A stretch of DNA of 64,000 nucleotides from Methanobrevibacter sp. (GTDB taxonomy: Archaea; Methanobacteriota; Methanobacteria; Methanobacteriales; Methanobacteriaceae): assembly GCF_017431965.1 (NCBI RefSeq), contig NZ_JAFRKB010000005.1:1-64000 (forward strand), written 5' to 3'. The translations under genes were made by a program, and so were the position numbers. The notes below the pieces were generated by a model. It ran no database searches and was not told the origin of the DNA. It saw only the letters and a program-made list of their open reading frames with translations. Positions 18,143 through 27,884 of this stretch are shown here, piece by piece (within the stretch, counting starts at the first letter, position 1; each line of letters starts with the position of its first letter).

Positions 18143-19948
18143 ATGGTTGATTTAATTAACCGAATATTGAACAGTAGACATAATATACGGGAAATAATAC
18201 AAAATGACGCCAAATCAGCATTTGTTAATCCAATTGCAATTCTTCTTTTAATAGCAATCATCATATTGCCTTCATTATATGGACTAATTAACATTTATGC
18301 ATGTTGGGATCCTTATGAAAATACAGACCACGTCCAATTTGCAATAGCTAATGAAGATGAAGGAGCAACCTACGAAAATGTGACTATAAATGCTGGTGCC
18401 GATTTGGTTGAAATGCTTAAAAATAATACTGATTTTGATTGGGTATTCGTCAGCTCGGATGAACTGCGGCAGGGCGTGCATGATGGAAAATATTATGCGG
18501 GGATGATAGTTCCCGCCAATTTTAGTGAATCGATTGTATCCATAACAACGGATGATCCTCATTCAGCCAGATTAGAGTATATTGTTAATGAAAAATATCC
18601 TGTAGCGGCCAAATTGTCAGATGCTGCTGCAAAGGCAGTGTACAATAATATCAATGCTGAAATCGTTACTTTTATTAACTTAGCAGCTTATGATAAACTT
18701 GGAGAATTGGAATCCGGACTGGCTTCCGGAGCAGCACAAATGTCAAGCGGAGCAGTTCTATTATCTAACGGAGCTGGACAAGTGGGCAGTGGTGCGAGTC
18801 AGGTTTCAAGCGGTGCAGCACAATTATCCGATGGTGCAGGCCAATTGGCTGATGGTGCCAATCAATTGGCTGATGGTGCAAGTCAAGTGGCTGGAGGTAC
18901 CCAACAGGCGTATGATAAAGTAAATACTTATAACGGTGCCGTTCATGAGGTTACTAACTTTGTTAGAGAAAACCACCCTGAATCTGAGCTTATTAATGAA
19001 TGGATGGATGATGTTGACAATAAAGCAGATAATGTTACAGGAAAAGTTCAGCAGTTGAATGATGGTGCAGGCCAGGTAGCAAGCGGTTCCGCATCTTTAG
19101 CAACAAATACCGGCAAGCTTAAAGGAGGCGTAGATGAATTATCTCAAGGATCAATAAGTTTGGCTGCGGGTGCACAATTACTTGCAAATTCTGCTGCCTC
19201 AGCATTATTTACCGCATCCAGTTCATTGGCTTCTGCTGCAGGTTCACTGGCTGACGTAACCGGATTGAACGATACTCAGGTAGGAGACTATTTCTATGCA
19301 CCTGTGAAATTGGACAGACATGCGGAATTTGAAACCAACAATTTCGGTTCCCAAGTTGCAGCATTTTATCTAGTTTTATCAATGTGGGTTGGTGGATTGA
19401 TTACTACTGTAATTTTATCTGTTGGAACAAGCATCGGTACCCCATATAAACCTCATGAAATGTATTTCGGTAAAATGCTGTTATTCAACATAATGGCAAT
19501 ATTGCAGACTACAGTAACCTTAATCGGAGCATTCTTCCTTGGAATTGATGTTCATAATCCAGTAATGTTCATCTTTTCGTGTTATTTTGTTGCAATAATA
19601 TTCATGACAATAATATACTCCTTAATATCATTATTCGGAAAGGTGGGAGATGGTATTGCAATAATCTTGCTGGTATTCCAAATATCAGGTACAGGAGGAA
19701 TATATCCTGTTGAAATCATGCACAAAATCTTTGCAGTAATGTCACCTTATCTGCCGATGACTCATGCAATAAACATAGTGCGTGAATCACAGCTCGGTTT
19801 AATCTGGAGCAATTATATCCCTTCATTCATATTCCTATTGGCAGCAGGAGTAATTGTAACTCTGGTATCAATTATTCTAAAACAGAGATTTGACAAACGT
19901 ACAAAATATTTCGAAGAAAAATTAGAAGAATCCGACATTTTTAACTAA
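18143..19948 (+). CDS. YhgE/Pip family membrane protein
   Basis: A 601-residue protein. One N-terminal helix (FVNPIAILLLIAIIILPSLYG) is followed by a large extracytoplasmic region. This includes a heptad-like stretch of S-G-A / D-G-A repeats (about 185-255, e.g. LSDGAGQLADGANQLADGA), a second such block and about five C-terminal helices of the ABC-2 permease type. YhgE/Pip proteins include phage receptors and secretion-associated factors in Gram-positives; their role in methanogens is unknown. I chose ATG 18143 because AGGTGG lies 8 nt upstream; a GTG four codons earlier lacks a site. Confidence 0.88.
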   Translation: MVDLINRILNSRHNIREIIQNDAKSAFVNPIAILLLIAIIILPSLYGLINIYACWDPYENTDHVQFAIANEDEGATYENVTINAGADLVEMLKNNTDFDWVFVSSDELRQGVHDGKYYAGMIVPANFSESIVSITTDDPHSARLEYIVNEKYPVAAKLSDAAAKAVYNNINAEIVTFINLAAYDKLGELESGLASGAAQMSSGAVLLSNGAGQVGSGASQVSSGAAQLSDGAGQLADGANQLADGASQVAGGTQQAYDKVNTYNGAVHEVTNFVRENHPESELINEWMDDVDNKADNVTGKVQQLNDGAGQVASGSASLATNTGKLKGGVDELSQGSISLAAGAQLLANSAASALFTASSSLASAAGSLADVTGLNDTQVGDYFYAPVKLDRHAEFETNNFGSQVAAFYLVLSMWVGGLITTVILSVGTSIGTPYKPHEMYFGKMLLFNIMAILQTTVTLIGAFFLGIDVHNPVMFIFSCYFVAIIFMTIIYSLISLFGKVGDGIAIILLVFQISGTGGIYPVEIMHKIFAVMSPYLPMTHAINIVRESQLGLIWSNYIPSFIFLLAAGVIVTLVSIILKQRFDKRTKYFEEKLEESDIFN

Positions 19949-20174
19949 ATGTTTGCGATTCCATTTTTTTATTTTTTTAAATCAACATAATTTAAATAAC
20001 CTTCTATTTTTCGTGATGAATACTTTCACAAAGCCAGAAAATTAAACATGACAAAAAACATTACCATCAATATAATTAAACATCCCAACTAATTAAAGAA
20101 AGATTAATCGAAAAATCACCTATCAAAAAAGTAACATGCATATCAAAAAATCAACACATAAAAAAATAGTCATA

Positions 20175-20211
20175 TCTAAAAAAAGAAAAGGTTAAGGAGA
20201 TTAATCTCCTT
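20175..20211 (-). terminator. Palindromic terminator of the symporter operon
   Basis: A perfect palindrome AAGGAGATTAATCTCCTT (20194-20211) overlaps the stop codon of the 37-residue gene. On the minus strand it is followed by CCTTTTCTTTTTTT. It looks like an intrinsic-type terminator. Confidence 0.6.
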
Positions 20212-20314
20212 TATTCCAGTTTACAATACCATACACAATACATAAAAGTGTGGATAAAATAATTCCAAGATATACTCCCCAAATCCATGGGTCCTCAATT
20301 CCTAAAATCATCAT
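20201..20314 (-). CDS. Symporter small accessory protein
   Basis: A 37-residue, one-helix membrane protein that begins MMILGIEDPWIWGVY and ends NWNKGD. I recognise the conserved IEDPWIW head and YGI(V)NWN tail of the small proteins found next to sodium:solute symporters. Its ATG (20314) overlaps the symporter stop as TAATG, so translation is coupled. It probably binds or stabilises the transporter. Confidence 0.85.
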   Translation of the reverse strand: MMILGIEDPWIWGVYLGIILSTLLCIVYGIVNWNKGD

Positions 20315-21924
20315 TATGCATCACTTCCTTTTGTATCTATGTTTTCAAATGCCTTATCGATTACCTCTTGAGCTGGAGGTTTGGTAAGTAAACTTACGAC
20401 AATTGTAAATATTGCTGAGACCGGAACTGCTATCAGCATCACATCAATAAACGGCCATGGCGCTGCGGGCAATATTGTCTCAACGCCAAGAAGGAATTTG
20501 CATATTCCAAGACCGACTGCAGTCTTTTTGAATACGAACATTAACCAGAACAGACTCACGAATGTTCCGGATAGAATTCCTGCAATAGCTCCAAGCCTTG
20601 TGATTCCCTTCCAATAAAGGGCACCTAAGAAAACAGGAAGGAATGCTGCTGCACAGATTTCAAAGAATAAGCTGGTACCTAAAGCAACCACACTTCCAGG
20701 AAGGGAAAATGCCATTATCAAAGCTAAAATGATAGCTATCAGAATACCCACTCTTGAAATAGAAACTTCATCCAATCTTCTTTTTGATTTTTCCCTTAAT
20801 GTTGAATAAATATCTACACCGAATGCAGTTCCTTGAGTGTGAAGCTGTGAAGATATTGTAGACATTGCCGCTGCAATCAATGAAAGCAGGAAAATATATA
20901 CAAACCATTCGGGAAGAGCCATTGTAATGAATGTCGGAATAATCTTATCGATGTTTCCGCCAACCACATCCACTGCAATCTTACCTAGTGTATCCATGAA
21001 ATATACATTTGAAAGGGATCCCACGATATATGCAGTGGTCGGCATGATTGCAATGAAAATACCTCCAATCAGAACTGACCTGTTTAATTCCTTATCGGAT
21101 TTGACTGTCATGAATCTTACAATCAGGGAAGGTTGTGCCAACACTCCAATACCCACACCGATTAAAGTGGATGAAACTAAAGACCACCAGAACGGAGTTC
21201 CAAATTCCGGAAATGAAGTCCAACCCGTACCGCCCGTTGCTATCGCATCGGCAGGGTATAGGTTAACCATACCTGAAAGTGCACTGTTTGCAGTGCTTAC
21301 GCCTCCAAGCAACCAGTATACAAATACAAGCAGGAATACCATTGCAACAACCATGATTGTTCCTTGAAGCGCATCGGTATACATTACTCCACGAATTCCA
21401 CCAAACAGTACATAAAATGTAATAATTATTGATAAGATTAAAAGTGCAATACTGAAGTCAATCAACAGTGAAGATTCCAAAAATCTTGCAGCCCCAATCA
21501 ATACAACCGCCGCATAGATAGGCATTGCACAGAAAATAATTAAACCGGAAGCATATTGAATAAACTTACTGTCAAAACGTTTTCCTAAAAACTCAGGGAA
21601 TGTTAATGATCCTAAAGAGTGACCCATCCTACGAGTTCTTTTTCCCAAGAATACGAATGCTATGAACACACCGATAATAATATTTAAGAATGCGAGCCAT
21701 AAAACACTCATACCATATTCACCAGCAACTCCTCCAAATCCAACGATAGCTGCTGTCGAAATAAATGTTGCCCCATAACTCATTGCCATAATGAACGGGT
21801 GCGTATCTTTCCCAGCAATCATAAAGTCTTCAGAGGAATTAGTTTTCTTATATGCATAATAACCTACAAATACTAACGCAAATATGTAGACTATAAATAC
21901 AATCGCTAAAATCATTACGTCCAT
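20314..21924 (-). CDS. Sodium:solute symporter family transporter
   Basis: A 536-residue SSS/SLC5-fold permease with about 13 membrane helices. N-terminal VGYYAYKKTNSSEDFMIAGKD and SYGATFISTAAIVGFGG are the family signature (helix 1 and the sodium-site loop), and GGIRGVMYTDALQGTIM is also characteristic. A solute (amino acid, carboxylate or pantothenate type) would enter with sodium. Substrate not readable. AGAGGTAATT precedes the ATG. It is followed with overlap by its small accessory gene. Confidence 0.92.
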   Translation of the reverse strand: MDVMILAIVFIVYIFALVFVGYYAYKKTNSSEDFMIAGKDTHPFIMAMSYGATFISTAAIVGFGGVAGEYGMSVLWLAFLNIIIGVFIAFVFLGKRTRRMGHSLGSLTFPEFLGKRFDSKFIQYASGLIIFCAMPIYAAVVLIGAARFLESSLLIDFSIALLILSIIITFYVLFGGIRGVMYTDALQGTIMVVAMVFLLVFVYWLLGGVSTANSALSGMVNLYPADAIATGGTGWTSFPEFGTPFWWSLVSSTLIGVGIGVLAQPSLIVRFMTVKSDKELNRSVLIGGIFIAIMPTTAYIVGSLSNVYFMDTLGKIAVDVVGGNIDKIIPTFITMALPEWFVYIFLLSLIAAAMSTISSQLHTQGTAFGVDIYSTLREKSKRRLDEVSISRVGILIAIILALIMAFSLPGSVVALGTSLFFEICAAAFLPVFLGALYWKGITRLGAIAGILSGTFVSLFWLMFVFKKTAVGLGICKFLLGVETILPAAPWPFIDVMLIAVPVSAIFTIVVSLLTKPPAQEVIDKAFENIDTKGSDA

Positions 21925-22162
21925 AAATAATTACCTCTAAATATTAAAGAATTAATATTACAATTAAATTTATTAATGAATAAATATATAAATATTAGCA
22001 TAAATATACATTGATGTACAATAAAGTACATTCAGTATATTTTTAAAATCAATATTAATAATTTACTCCAGTACATATTTTAGTTAAACAAAATTATAAA
22101 CTTTTATATGAAAAAACAGAAATAACTAAACACATTAAGAAAAAGTATGAAATAGGGATACT

Positions 22163-23464
22163 ATGTTTTGGAATGAAGAAGCAGAATGTATGGAAAAAGA
22201 AGAAAAAGAGGCTTTACAGCTTAAAAGGCTTCAGGAAACTGTAAAACTGGCATATGAAAATGTTGAGTTTTACAAAAAAAGATTTGATGAAGCAGGAATA
22301 AAACCCGAAGACATTAAAACTTTAAAAGATATTGAAAAAATACCATTTACAACAAAAAGTGATTTGAGAGAAGCTTATCCGTTAGGATTGCTTGCGGTTC
22401 CCCGTGAAGAGATTGTAGAAGTTCATGCATCTTCTGGAACAACCGGAAAACCGACTGTAACCGCATACACACAAAATGACTTAGACATATGGGGAGAATG
22501 TATTGCGCGCGGACTAAAAATGGCTGGCGCTGAAAAAGAATACATTATCCAAAATGCCTACGGTTATGGCTTGTTCACAGGAGGATTCGGTATTCACCAC
22601 GGCGGAAATAAGATGGGCGCAATTACAATACCTATTTCAGCAGGAAACACCAAAAGACAGCTCGATACAATGGTAGATTTCCAAAGTGAAATCTTAACCT
22701 GTACTCCATCTTATGCAATGTATTTGGGAGAATCAAGAGAAAAGGCAGGAATTCCGCTAGAGGACATCAACTTAAAAATAGGAATTCATGGAGCCGAAAT
22801 GTGGACTGACGAAATGAGAAAAAGAATCGAATCCTCACTTGGTATCAAAACACATAACATTTATGGATTAACAGAAGTGATGGGTCCAGGCGTTGCTCAA
22901 GAATGCGCTCAACAAAACGGAATGCACATTCAGGATGACCACTTCTATCCGGAAATCATCAACTCGCAAACAGGTGAAACCCTGGAATATGGTGAAAAAG
23001 GAGAGCTTGTTCTAACATCCCTTACCAAAACTGGAATGCCTATTTTAAGATTCAGAACAAAAGATTTAACTTCACTCATCGGGGAAAAATGTGAATGTGG
23101 AAGAACAACCGTTAGAATGACTAGAATCACCGGAAGAAGCGATGATATGCTAAAAATCAAAGGAGTTATGGTATTCCCATCACAAATTGAAAAGGCATTG
23201 CTTAAAATCGAGGGCATTAGCCCTAATTACATGATTCATGTAACAAGACCGGATATTTTAGATGAAGTCGAAGTTAAGGTAGAAGCATCAAAAGAGCTGT
23301 TCTCAGATGAAATGAAAGAAATGGAAAAAGTAGAAAAACAAATTCAAGCATCAATTAGATCAGAAACCGGTTTGAGAGTGGATGTAACAATATGTGAACC
23401 GGAATCCCTACCGAGAAGTGAAGGTAAAGCTGTTCGTGTAATCGATGAAAGGAAATTTGAATAG
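22163..23464 (+). CDS. Phenylacetate-CoA ligase family protein
   Basis: A 433-residue adenylate-forming enzyme of the PaaK type. [10 protein letters not shown] at about 90-99 is the P-loop-like phosphate motif, [10 protein letters not shown] the adenine-contact motif, and the C-terminal [20 protein letters not shown] region holds the mobile domain. It would activate phenylacetate or another arylacetate to its CoA ester. The ACT-domain gene 8 nt downstream and iorBA nearby suggest salvage of aryl acids to aromatic amino acids, as known for methanogens (IorAB carboxylates arylacetyl-CoA reductively). Confidence 0.93.
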   Translation: MFWNEEAECMEKEEKEALQLKRLQETVKLAYENVEFYKKRFDEAGIKPEDIKTLKDIEKIPFTTKSDLREAYPLGLLAVPREEIVEVHASSGTTGKPTVTAYTQNDLDIWGECIARGLKMAGAEKEYIIQNAYGYGLFTGGFGIHHGGNKMGAITIPISAGNTKRQLDTMVDFQSEILTCTPSYAMYLGESREKAGIPLEDINLKIGIHGAEMWTDEMRKRIESSLGIKTHNIYGLTEVMGPGVAQECAQQNGMHIQDDHFYPEIINSQTGETLEYGEKGELVLTSLTKTGMPILRFRTKDLTSLIGEKCECGRTTVRMTRITGRSDDMLKIKGVMVFPSQIEKALLKIEGISPNYMIHVTRPDILDEVEVKVEASKELFSDEMKEMEKVEKQIQASIRSETGLRVDVTICEPESLPRSEGKAVRVIDERKFE

Positions 23465-23472
23465 GTGATAAA

Positions 23473-23904
23473 ATGGCAGTAAAACAAATTTCAATTTTTG
23501 TAGAAAACAAAGAAGGAAGAATTAAAAAAGCTATTGACACATTAGCTAAAGAAAACATTAATATTCGTGCTCTTTCAATAGCAGATACTGCAAAATACGG
23601 AATATTAAGATTAATTGTCTCAGACAATGAAAAAGCAATTGAAGCACTTGAAAAGGACGGTTTTATTGTAAAAGAAAACGAAGTAATCATTTTAGCTATT
23701 CCAGATGAACCTAATGGATTGAATTCCGCATTGTCTATTTTTGAAGAGAAAAAAATTAATTTAGAATATGTGTACGCATTTGTAAGCTCTAAAGTGGATG
23801 AAGCCATAGTGGTTATGAAATTTGAAAATATGGAAGATGCTATTGCTGCTTTAAATGAAAGAAATATTAAAATTTTAGATGAAGAAGACATTAAAGATTT
23901 ATAG
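23473..23904 (+). CDS. ACT domain-containing protein
   Basis: A 143-residue protein of two ACT domains in tandem (about 3-66 and 70-140). Each begins with a beta strand and the N-x-x-G-R-I / N-G-L-x-x-A pattern (IFVENKEGRIKKAIDTL; IPDEPNGLNSALSIFEEKK). ACT pairs bind amino acids, so it may sense an aromatic amino acid for the ligase encoded 8 nt upstream. AGGTGAT precedes the ATG. Confidence 0.92.
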   Translation: MAVKQISIFVENKEGRIKKAIDTLAKENINIRALSIADTAKYGILRLIVSDNEKAIEALEKDGFIVKENEVIILAIPDEPNGLNSALSIFEEKKINLEYVYAFVSSKVDEAIVVMKFENMEDAIAALNERNIKILDEEDIKDL

Positions 23905-23925
23905 AAAAGATTAACCTCTTTTCTA
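23902..23925. terminator. Perfect bidirectional hairpin
   Basis: TAGAAAAGA / TCTTTTCTA (9 bp, 6-nt loop). The outer TAG on each strand is the stop codon of the ACT gene and of the convergent Rpn-like gene. A T-rich run follows on the plus strand. One hairpin likely serves both transcripts. Confidence 0.6.
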
Positions 23926-24780
23926 CAAATTATTTTTATTTTTAATTTCAATTATTTTTTCTAATGAAACAGAAGTTTTCTCAGCAATTTCTTCGGGTTT
24001 ATCTCCAGATTTCAACAAATCTAAAATTATTTTCTCAATACCTTGCTCAATACCTTGCTCAATACCTTCATCTTTGCCATCTTTATACTTGTTTTCACCG
24101 TATTCATGAATTAAACTCATTCTACCACCCAACAAATCACAAATAATATTTCTTTCTAAAGAATCCTCAACGAATTTATCTGTTGTTAACAACATTATCC
24201 CAAATGCCAAGTCTTTTTGAGATATTGTTAAGTCTTTCAATTTGAATAGAATTCTTATGACTCGGTAGATATATTCAACAATATTATTACCTTTATTACT
24301 TAATGGAACCAGAGACAACAAAATAATATCTTTACCATTAGGTTTTTTCCTGTTTTTAAGTTTATTTTTTACATTGTTTATAATTTCTTCACCGTTTAAA
24401 TTATTCAATCCCTCAATTTCATAACTAAATACATTTAATTTATTATATTTATATTGAACAATTTTCGAATTCTCAGCAGTGCTTAAAACCGATAAATTTA
24501 CTTCCTTATCATTATTTTTGTTTTGGTCAGTGATTGCAACATAAGAATGAGCCCTTCGTGAAAAGTTATCATTAACAACAGTACTTTGAAATTCAAGAAT
24601 TAGATTTTCATCATCCAATTCTAAAATCAAATCTGGTTTGTAGTTAGTAGGGTCAATATGCCTTAGCTCTTTAGTCCATACCTTTGTCTTTTTGGACTTT
24701 TTACCAATTATATCCAAAAGAATACCCGCATCTTCATCAGAAACATTTTTAAAAAGCATGTCTTCTTGAAATTCTGCCAT
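23923..24780 (-). CDS. Rpn family nuclease / PD-(D/E)XK protein
   Basis: A 285-residue protein. D50 in KPDLILEL and the E-x-Q of LILEFQS (E63, Q65) make the PD-(D/E)XQ core seen in Rpn (recombination-promoting nuclease/putative transposase) proteins. A helical middle and a tail with tandem EQGI repeats follow (GIEQGIEQGIEKII), then a small HTH-like end (KPEEIAEKTSVSLEKIIEI). The repeats come from a 12-bp microsatellite (24034-24068). These genes are often mobile and variable. It sits between the ACT gene and iorB and breaks up the aryl-acid cluster. AGAGGTGT precedes its ATG. Confidence 0.8.
   Translation of the reverse strand: MAEFQEDMLFKNVSDEDAGILLDIIGKKSKKTKVWTKELRHIDPTNYKPDLILELDDENLILEFQSTVVNDNFSRRAHSYVAITDQNKNNDKEVNLSVLSTAENSKIVQYKYNKLNVFSYEIEGLNNLNGEEIINNVKNKLKNRKKPNGKDIILLSLVPLSNKGNNIVEYIYRVIRILFKLKDLTISQKDLAFGIMLLTTDKFVEDSLERNIICDLLGGRMSLIHEYGENKYKDGKDEGIEQGIEQGIEKIILDLLKSGDKPEEIAEKTSVSLEKIIEIKNKNNL
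24034..24068. repeat. 12-bp tandem repeat inside the Rpn-like gene
   Basis: Nearly three copies of CTCAATACCTTG in a row on the plus strand; in the coding strand they encode EQGI units. A change in copy number would stay in frame. Confidence 0.8.
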
Positions 24781-24963
24781 AATAGGACACCTCTTAATAT
24801 GGTTAATAATCTTTAAAATATAATTTAAAAGGATTTACATTTGATTTAAAACATATTAACTTAAATAATTTGGTTTTTTCAAATAAATATTCCAAAATTA
24901 GAGCAATATTGAAAAATAAGAGCAATTTATAAAAATTTTTAAAAAAAAAGTAAAAAAAATTAA

Positions 24964-25242
24964 CTAGAATTCCTTAATCATTCTAGCTATATCTTCTCTG
25001 GAATATCCTAAGCGAACGAAAAGAGTTTTAAGAGGTTCATTATCCGGAATAACACCCAATTCCTTCCAATTTTTAAAATCGTTTTTCATTATTCCATTGA
25101 TTAAAAGTTGAATAGTAATTAAATCATCACTTTTAATAGCAATAAATGCATCTTCATCAGCGAAAACATTATCTGGATCGATTAGGGAAATTTTCCCACT
25201 TATCTCTTTTTTAACAATTGCATTTTCTATTTTGTAAGCCAT
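24964..25242 (-). CDS. Small protein, unknown
   Basis: A 92-residue acidic soluble protein from ATG 25242, beginning MAYKIENAIVKKEISGK. A GTGGT stretch precedes it, and five extra codons upstream lack support. I do not recognise the family. Visible features are a central FADEDAFIAIKSDDL strand pattern and a C-terminal helix (YSREDIARMIKEF). Codon use resembles its neighbours, so it is probably a real gene. It lies between the Rpn-like gene and iorB on the same strand and may belong with the Rpn insertion. Confidence 0.6.
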   Translation of the reverse strand: MAYKIENAIVKKEISGKISLIDPDNVFADEDAFIAIKSDDLITIQLLINGIMKNDFKNWKELGVIPDNEPLKTLFVRLGYSREDIARMIKEF

Positions 25243-25296
25243 AATACCACAACTCATTATCTATTTAAAAGTTTATTCGAAATACTATTTAAATTT

Positions 25297-25881
25297 TTAA
25301 CCTTTGATTGATTTATATCCACTTTCGATAGCTTTTAAATTCATGTCATGGAATTTAGGTTTCAGATTATTTTTCATTGCATCAATGACAGATTCCTTTG
25401 ACAATGGAAAGTTATCATCTGCAGTAACCGCACCCAATAAAACCATGTTTAAAGCCAAAACGCTTCCTGCTTCAATGGCGAGCTTGGTTCCATCAATTGG
25501 AAGAACATGCTTGAAATTTTCCTTCAATATATTAGTTATACTATCAACACTCGGGTAAGCCTTATCGGAAGAAGATGGAATGATAGGTTGAGTATTGTAA
25601 ACTATTTTAGTTTCGCCGTTTACTTTATCCAATCCCCTTATTGTTTCAATCGGTTCAAAAGAAAGTAACATGTCTGCCCCCTTATTCGGGATGATTGAAG
25701 AGTTATATCCTCCAATTTTTAATTCAGTAGAAACAGATCCACCTCTTTGAGACATTCCATGAATTTCACTCATTACCACATCCAAACCTTGGTTCATTGC
25801 AGCTTCACCAATGATAGTTGAGGTTTTAATAATTCCTTGACCCCCAACACCACAAATATAAATATTATAATGATTATCCAT
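25297..25881 (-). CDS. iorB: Indolepyruvate:ferredoxin oxidoreductase, beta subunit
   Basis: A 194-residue gamma-type domain of the 2-oxoacid:ferredoxin oxidoreductases, beginning MDNHYNIYICGVGGQGIIKTS, with GVGGQG the hallmark. SEIHGMSQRGGSV also fits. The complex interconverts aryl pyruvates and arylacetyl-CoA with ferredoxin. I trimmed the frame from 26013 to ATG 25881 because the upstream part overlaps iorA in another frame. iorA ends 4 nt before. Confidence 0.95.
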   Translation of the reverse strand: MDNHYNIYICGVGGQGIIKTSTIIGEAAMNQGLDVVMSEIHGMSQRGGSVSTELKIGGYNSSIIPNKGADMLLSFEPIETIRGLDKVNGETKIVYNTQPIIPSSSDKAYPSVDSITNILKENFKHVLPIDGTKLAIEAGSVLALNMVLLGAVTADDNFPLSKESVIDAMKNNLKPKFHDMNLKAIESGYKSIKG

Positions 25882-25885
25882 TTTC

Positions 25886-27781
25886 TCACTCCCTACCTGC
25901 CTGTAAAGCTCCATATTTACAAACCTGAATACATACGTTGCATCCGTCACATTGAGCCTCATCAATTGTAATTTTTCCGTCAATCTTTGAAATTGCAGGA
26001 CATGCAAGTTCATTTACACATTTATCACAATAATTACAGTTTGATTCAATGAATTTGACAGGAGGCTTTTTAGCCAAGCCTTTAATTAAAGTACATGGCG
26101 CTTTTGATATAATTACTGCAGTATCATCTCTTTCAAACGCTTCTTTATAAGTTTTAACAACCTGTTCCAAGTTAAACGGATTGATTACACGCACATAATC
26201 GCATCCGCAAGCCAAAGCAAGTTTGCGAATAGAGACTTCAGGAGCGTCATCGCCCATACCATCAACCGGAATGCCCGGGTTTGGCTGACCTCCAGTCATT
26301 GCAGTGATTCTGTTATCAAGAACTGTCAGGACAAAATTATGTTTGTTGTGAACGGCATTGATTAAAGGTGAAACACCGCTATGGAAAAATGTTGAATCCC
26401 CAATGAAGCTTGCTACCTTCTGGTCAGTGGAAACTGAAAATCCGCATCCGTCACCGACACTGGAACCCATTGACAATAAGTAATCTGCAGCATTGTATGG
26501 CGGATTAATCCCTAAAGTATAACATCCGATATCAGATGCAAACACTACATCTTCAGCTTTCAATCCAAGCTCTTCAATAGCCTTGTTTATTCCATAATAC
26601 ATTGCTCTGTGAGGGCATCCCGCACATAAAACAGGTGCTCTTGAAGGGATATCCTCAGACAGTTTTTCCAAGCTTGAGGAATAGGAAGTAAGTTTATCCT
26701 CCTTAAAGTTTAAAACTTTATTAAATCCATCTGCGACAACATCTGAATTGAACTCATGATAAAGCGGGAATGTGCCATCCAATTTACCGTGAACGATAAC
26801 GTCCAAGTTTTTAGCTCCGACAGTGGCCAGAGTATCCCTTTCCATAATCGGGTCAACTTCCTCAACAATGAACACTTCATCCAAATCGCTTAAAAATTCA
26901 GCGACCTTTTCGCGTGGAAACGGATATGAAAATCCTAATTTTAAAATGTCTGCATCCAAACCATTGAATTTGACAACGTCATGAGCATAATTATAGGCAC
27001 TGCTTGAAGCTATTACACCATACTTCTTATCACTTGAAAACTCAATTTCAGTATTTAAATCGCTTTTATTTGTAATCTCTTCGATTTTATGTATCTTATC
27101 CCATAACCTAACATGCATGTCACCGGCAAAAGCGGGAACCGGAACAAATTTGGATGGGTCTTTATCGAAATGCCCTCTCTTCCAATGGTTATCGTTGTTT
27201 GAAGAGTTATCTTTTATATCTCCAAATTCAACAACTCCTCTCATATGAGATACGCGAGTGGTTGTTCTGACGATTACCGGAAGACCGAATTGCTCAGACA
27301 GTTCAAATGCATATTTAACCATATCCTTTACTTCTTGACAATTTGATGGTTCCAAAACAGGAACATTGGCCAATCTTGCATAATTACGTGTGTCCTGTTC
27401 ATTTTGAGATGAGAAAAGTGAAGGATCATCAGCGGATAGAATAACCATACCTCCTTTAACGCCTGAATATGCAGTTGTCATGAATGAGTCGCTGGCCACA
27501 TTCATACCCACATGCTTCATAAAAGTAAATGAACGTAAGCCTGATGCGGCAGCAGTAGCTGCAACTTCCATGGCCACCTTTTCATTTGTAGAAAACTCAA
27601 AATAAATATTGGCTTCTTTAGCCAGCAGCGATAATACATTTCCAATTTCTGATGAAGGAGTTCCTGGATAAGTGGCTGCAATAGAAACTCCTGCCTCTAT
27701 TACTCCCCTTACAGCAGCTTCATTACCAAGTAAAAATTGTTTTTCACCTTGAACCCCTGTAACTAATTCTTTTAAATTCAT
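25886..27781 (-). CDS. iorA: Indolepyruvate:ferredoxin oxidoreductase, alpha subunit
   Basis: A 631-residue thiamine-diphosphate subunit. The N-terminal pyrimidine-binding part (LLGNEAAVRG... TYPGTPSSEIG) is followed by CAGCPHRAMYYGI and the TPP-binding GDSTFFHSG...VLDNRITAMTGGQ segment. A C-terminal 2x[4Fe-4S] ferredoxin domain carries CNYCDKC and CDGCNVCIQVC motifs. It passes electrons to ferredoxin. TTGAGGAAAAT precedes the ATG. Upstream of iorB in an operon; divergent from tfrB. Confidence 0.96.
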   Translation of the reverse strand: MNLKELVTGVQGEKQFLLGNEAAVRGVIEAGVSIAATYPGTPSSEIGNVLSLLAKEANIYFEFSTNEKVAMEVAATAAASGLRSFTFMKHVGMNVASDSFMTTAYSGVKGGMVILSADDPSLFSSQNEQDTRNYARLANVPVLEPSNCQEVKDMVKYAFELSEQFGLPVIVRTTTRVSHMRGVVEFGDIKDNSSNNDNHWKRGHFDKDPSKFVPVPAFAGDMHVRLWDKIHKIEEITNKSDLNTEIEFSSDKKYGVIASSSAYNYAHDVVKFNGLDADILKLGFSYPFPREKVAEFLSDLDEVFIVEEVDPIMERDTLATVGAKNLDVIVHGKLDGTFPLYHEFNSDVVADGFNKVLNFKEDKLTSYSSSLEKLSEDIPSRAPVLCAGCPHRAMYYGINKAIEELGLKAEDVVFASDIGCYTLGINPPYNAADYLLSMGSSVGDGCGFSVSTDQKVASFIGDSTFFHSGVSPLINAVHNKHNFVLTVLDNRITAMTGGQPNPGIPVDGMGDDAPEVSIRKLALACGCDYVRVINPFNLEQVVKTYKEAFERDDTAVIISKAPCTLIKGLAKKPPVKFIESNCNYCDKCVNELACPAISKIDGKITIDEAQCDGCNVCIQVCKYGALQAGRE

Positions 27782-27884
27782 TATATTTTCCTCAAAATAA
27801 TCATTAATACTAATTATTATATAATAGTTTGATGTATAAATATTATATTATAATATTTTATAAGCTTTTAGAAATTGGAGGGGA

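Noticed and set aside
23923-24780. Insertion sequence
   Set aside because: Rpn-like domain, but no terminal inverted repeats or target duplication visible at the gene's edges.
25882-26013. N-terminal extension of the iorB frame
   Set aside because: Overlaps the 3' end of iorA out of frame; the GVGGQG fold begins just after ATG 25881.
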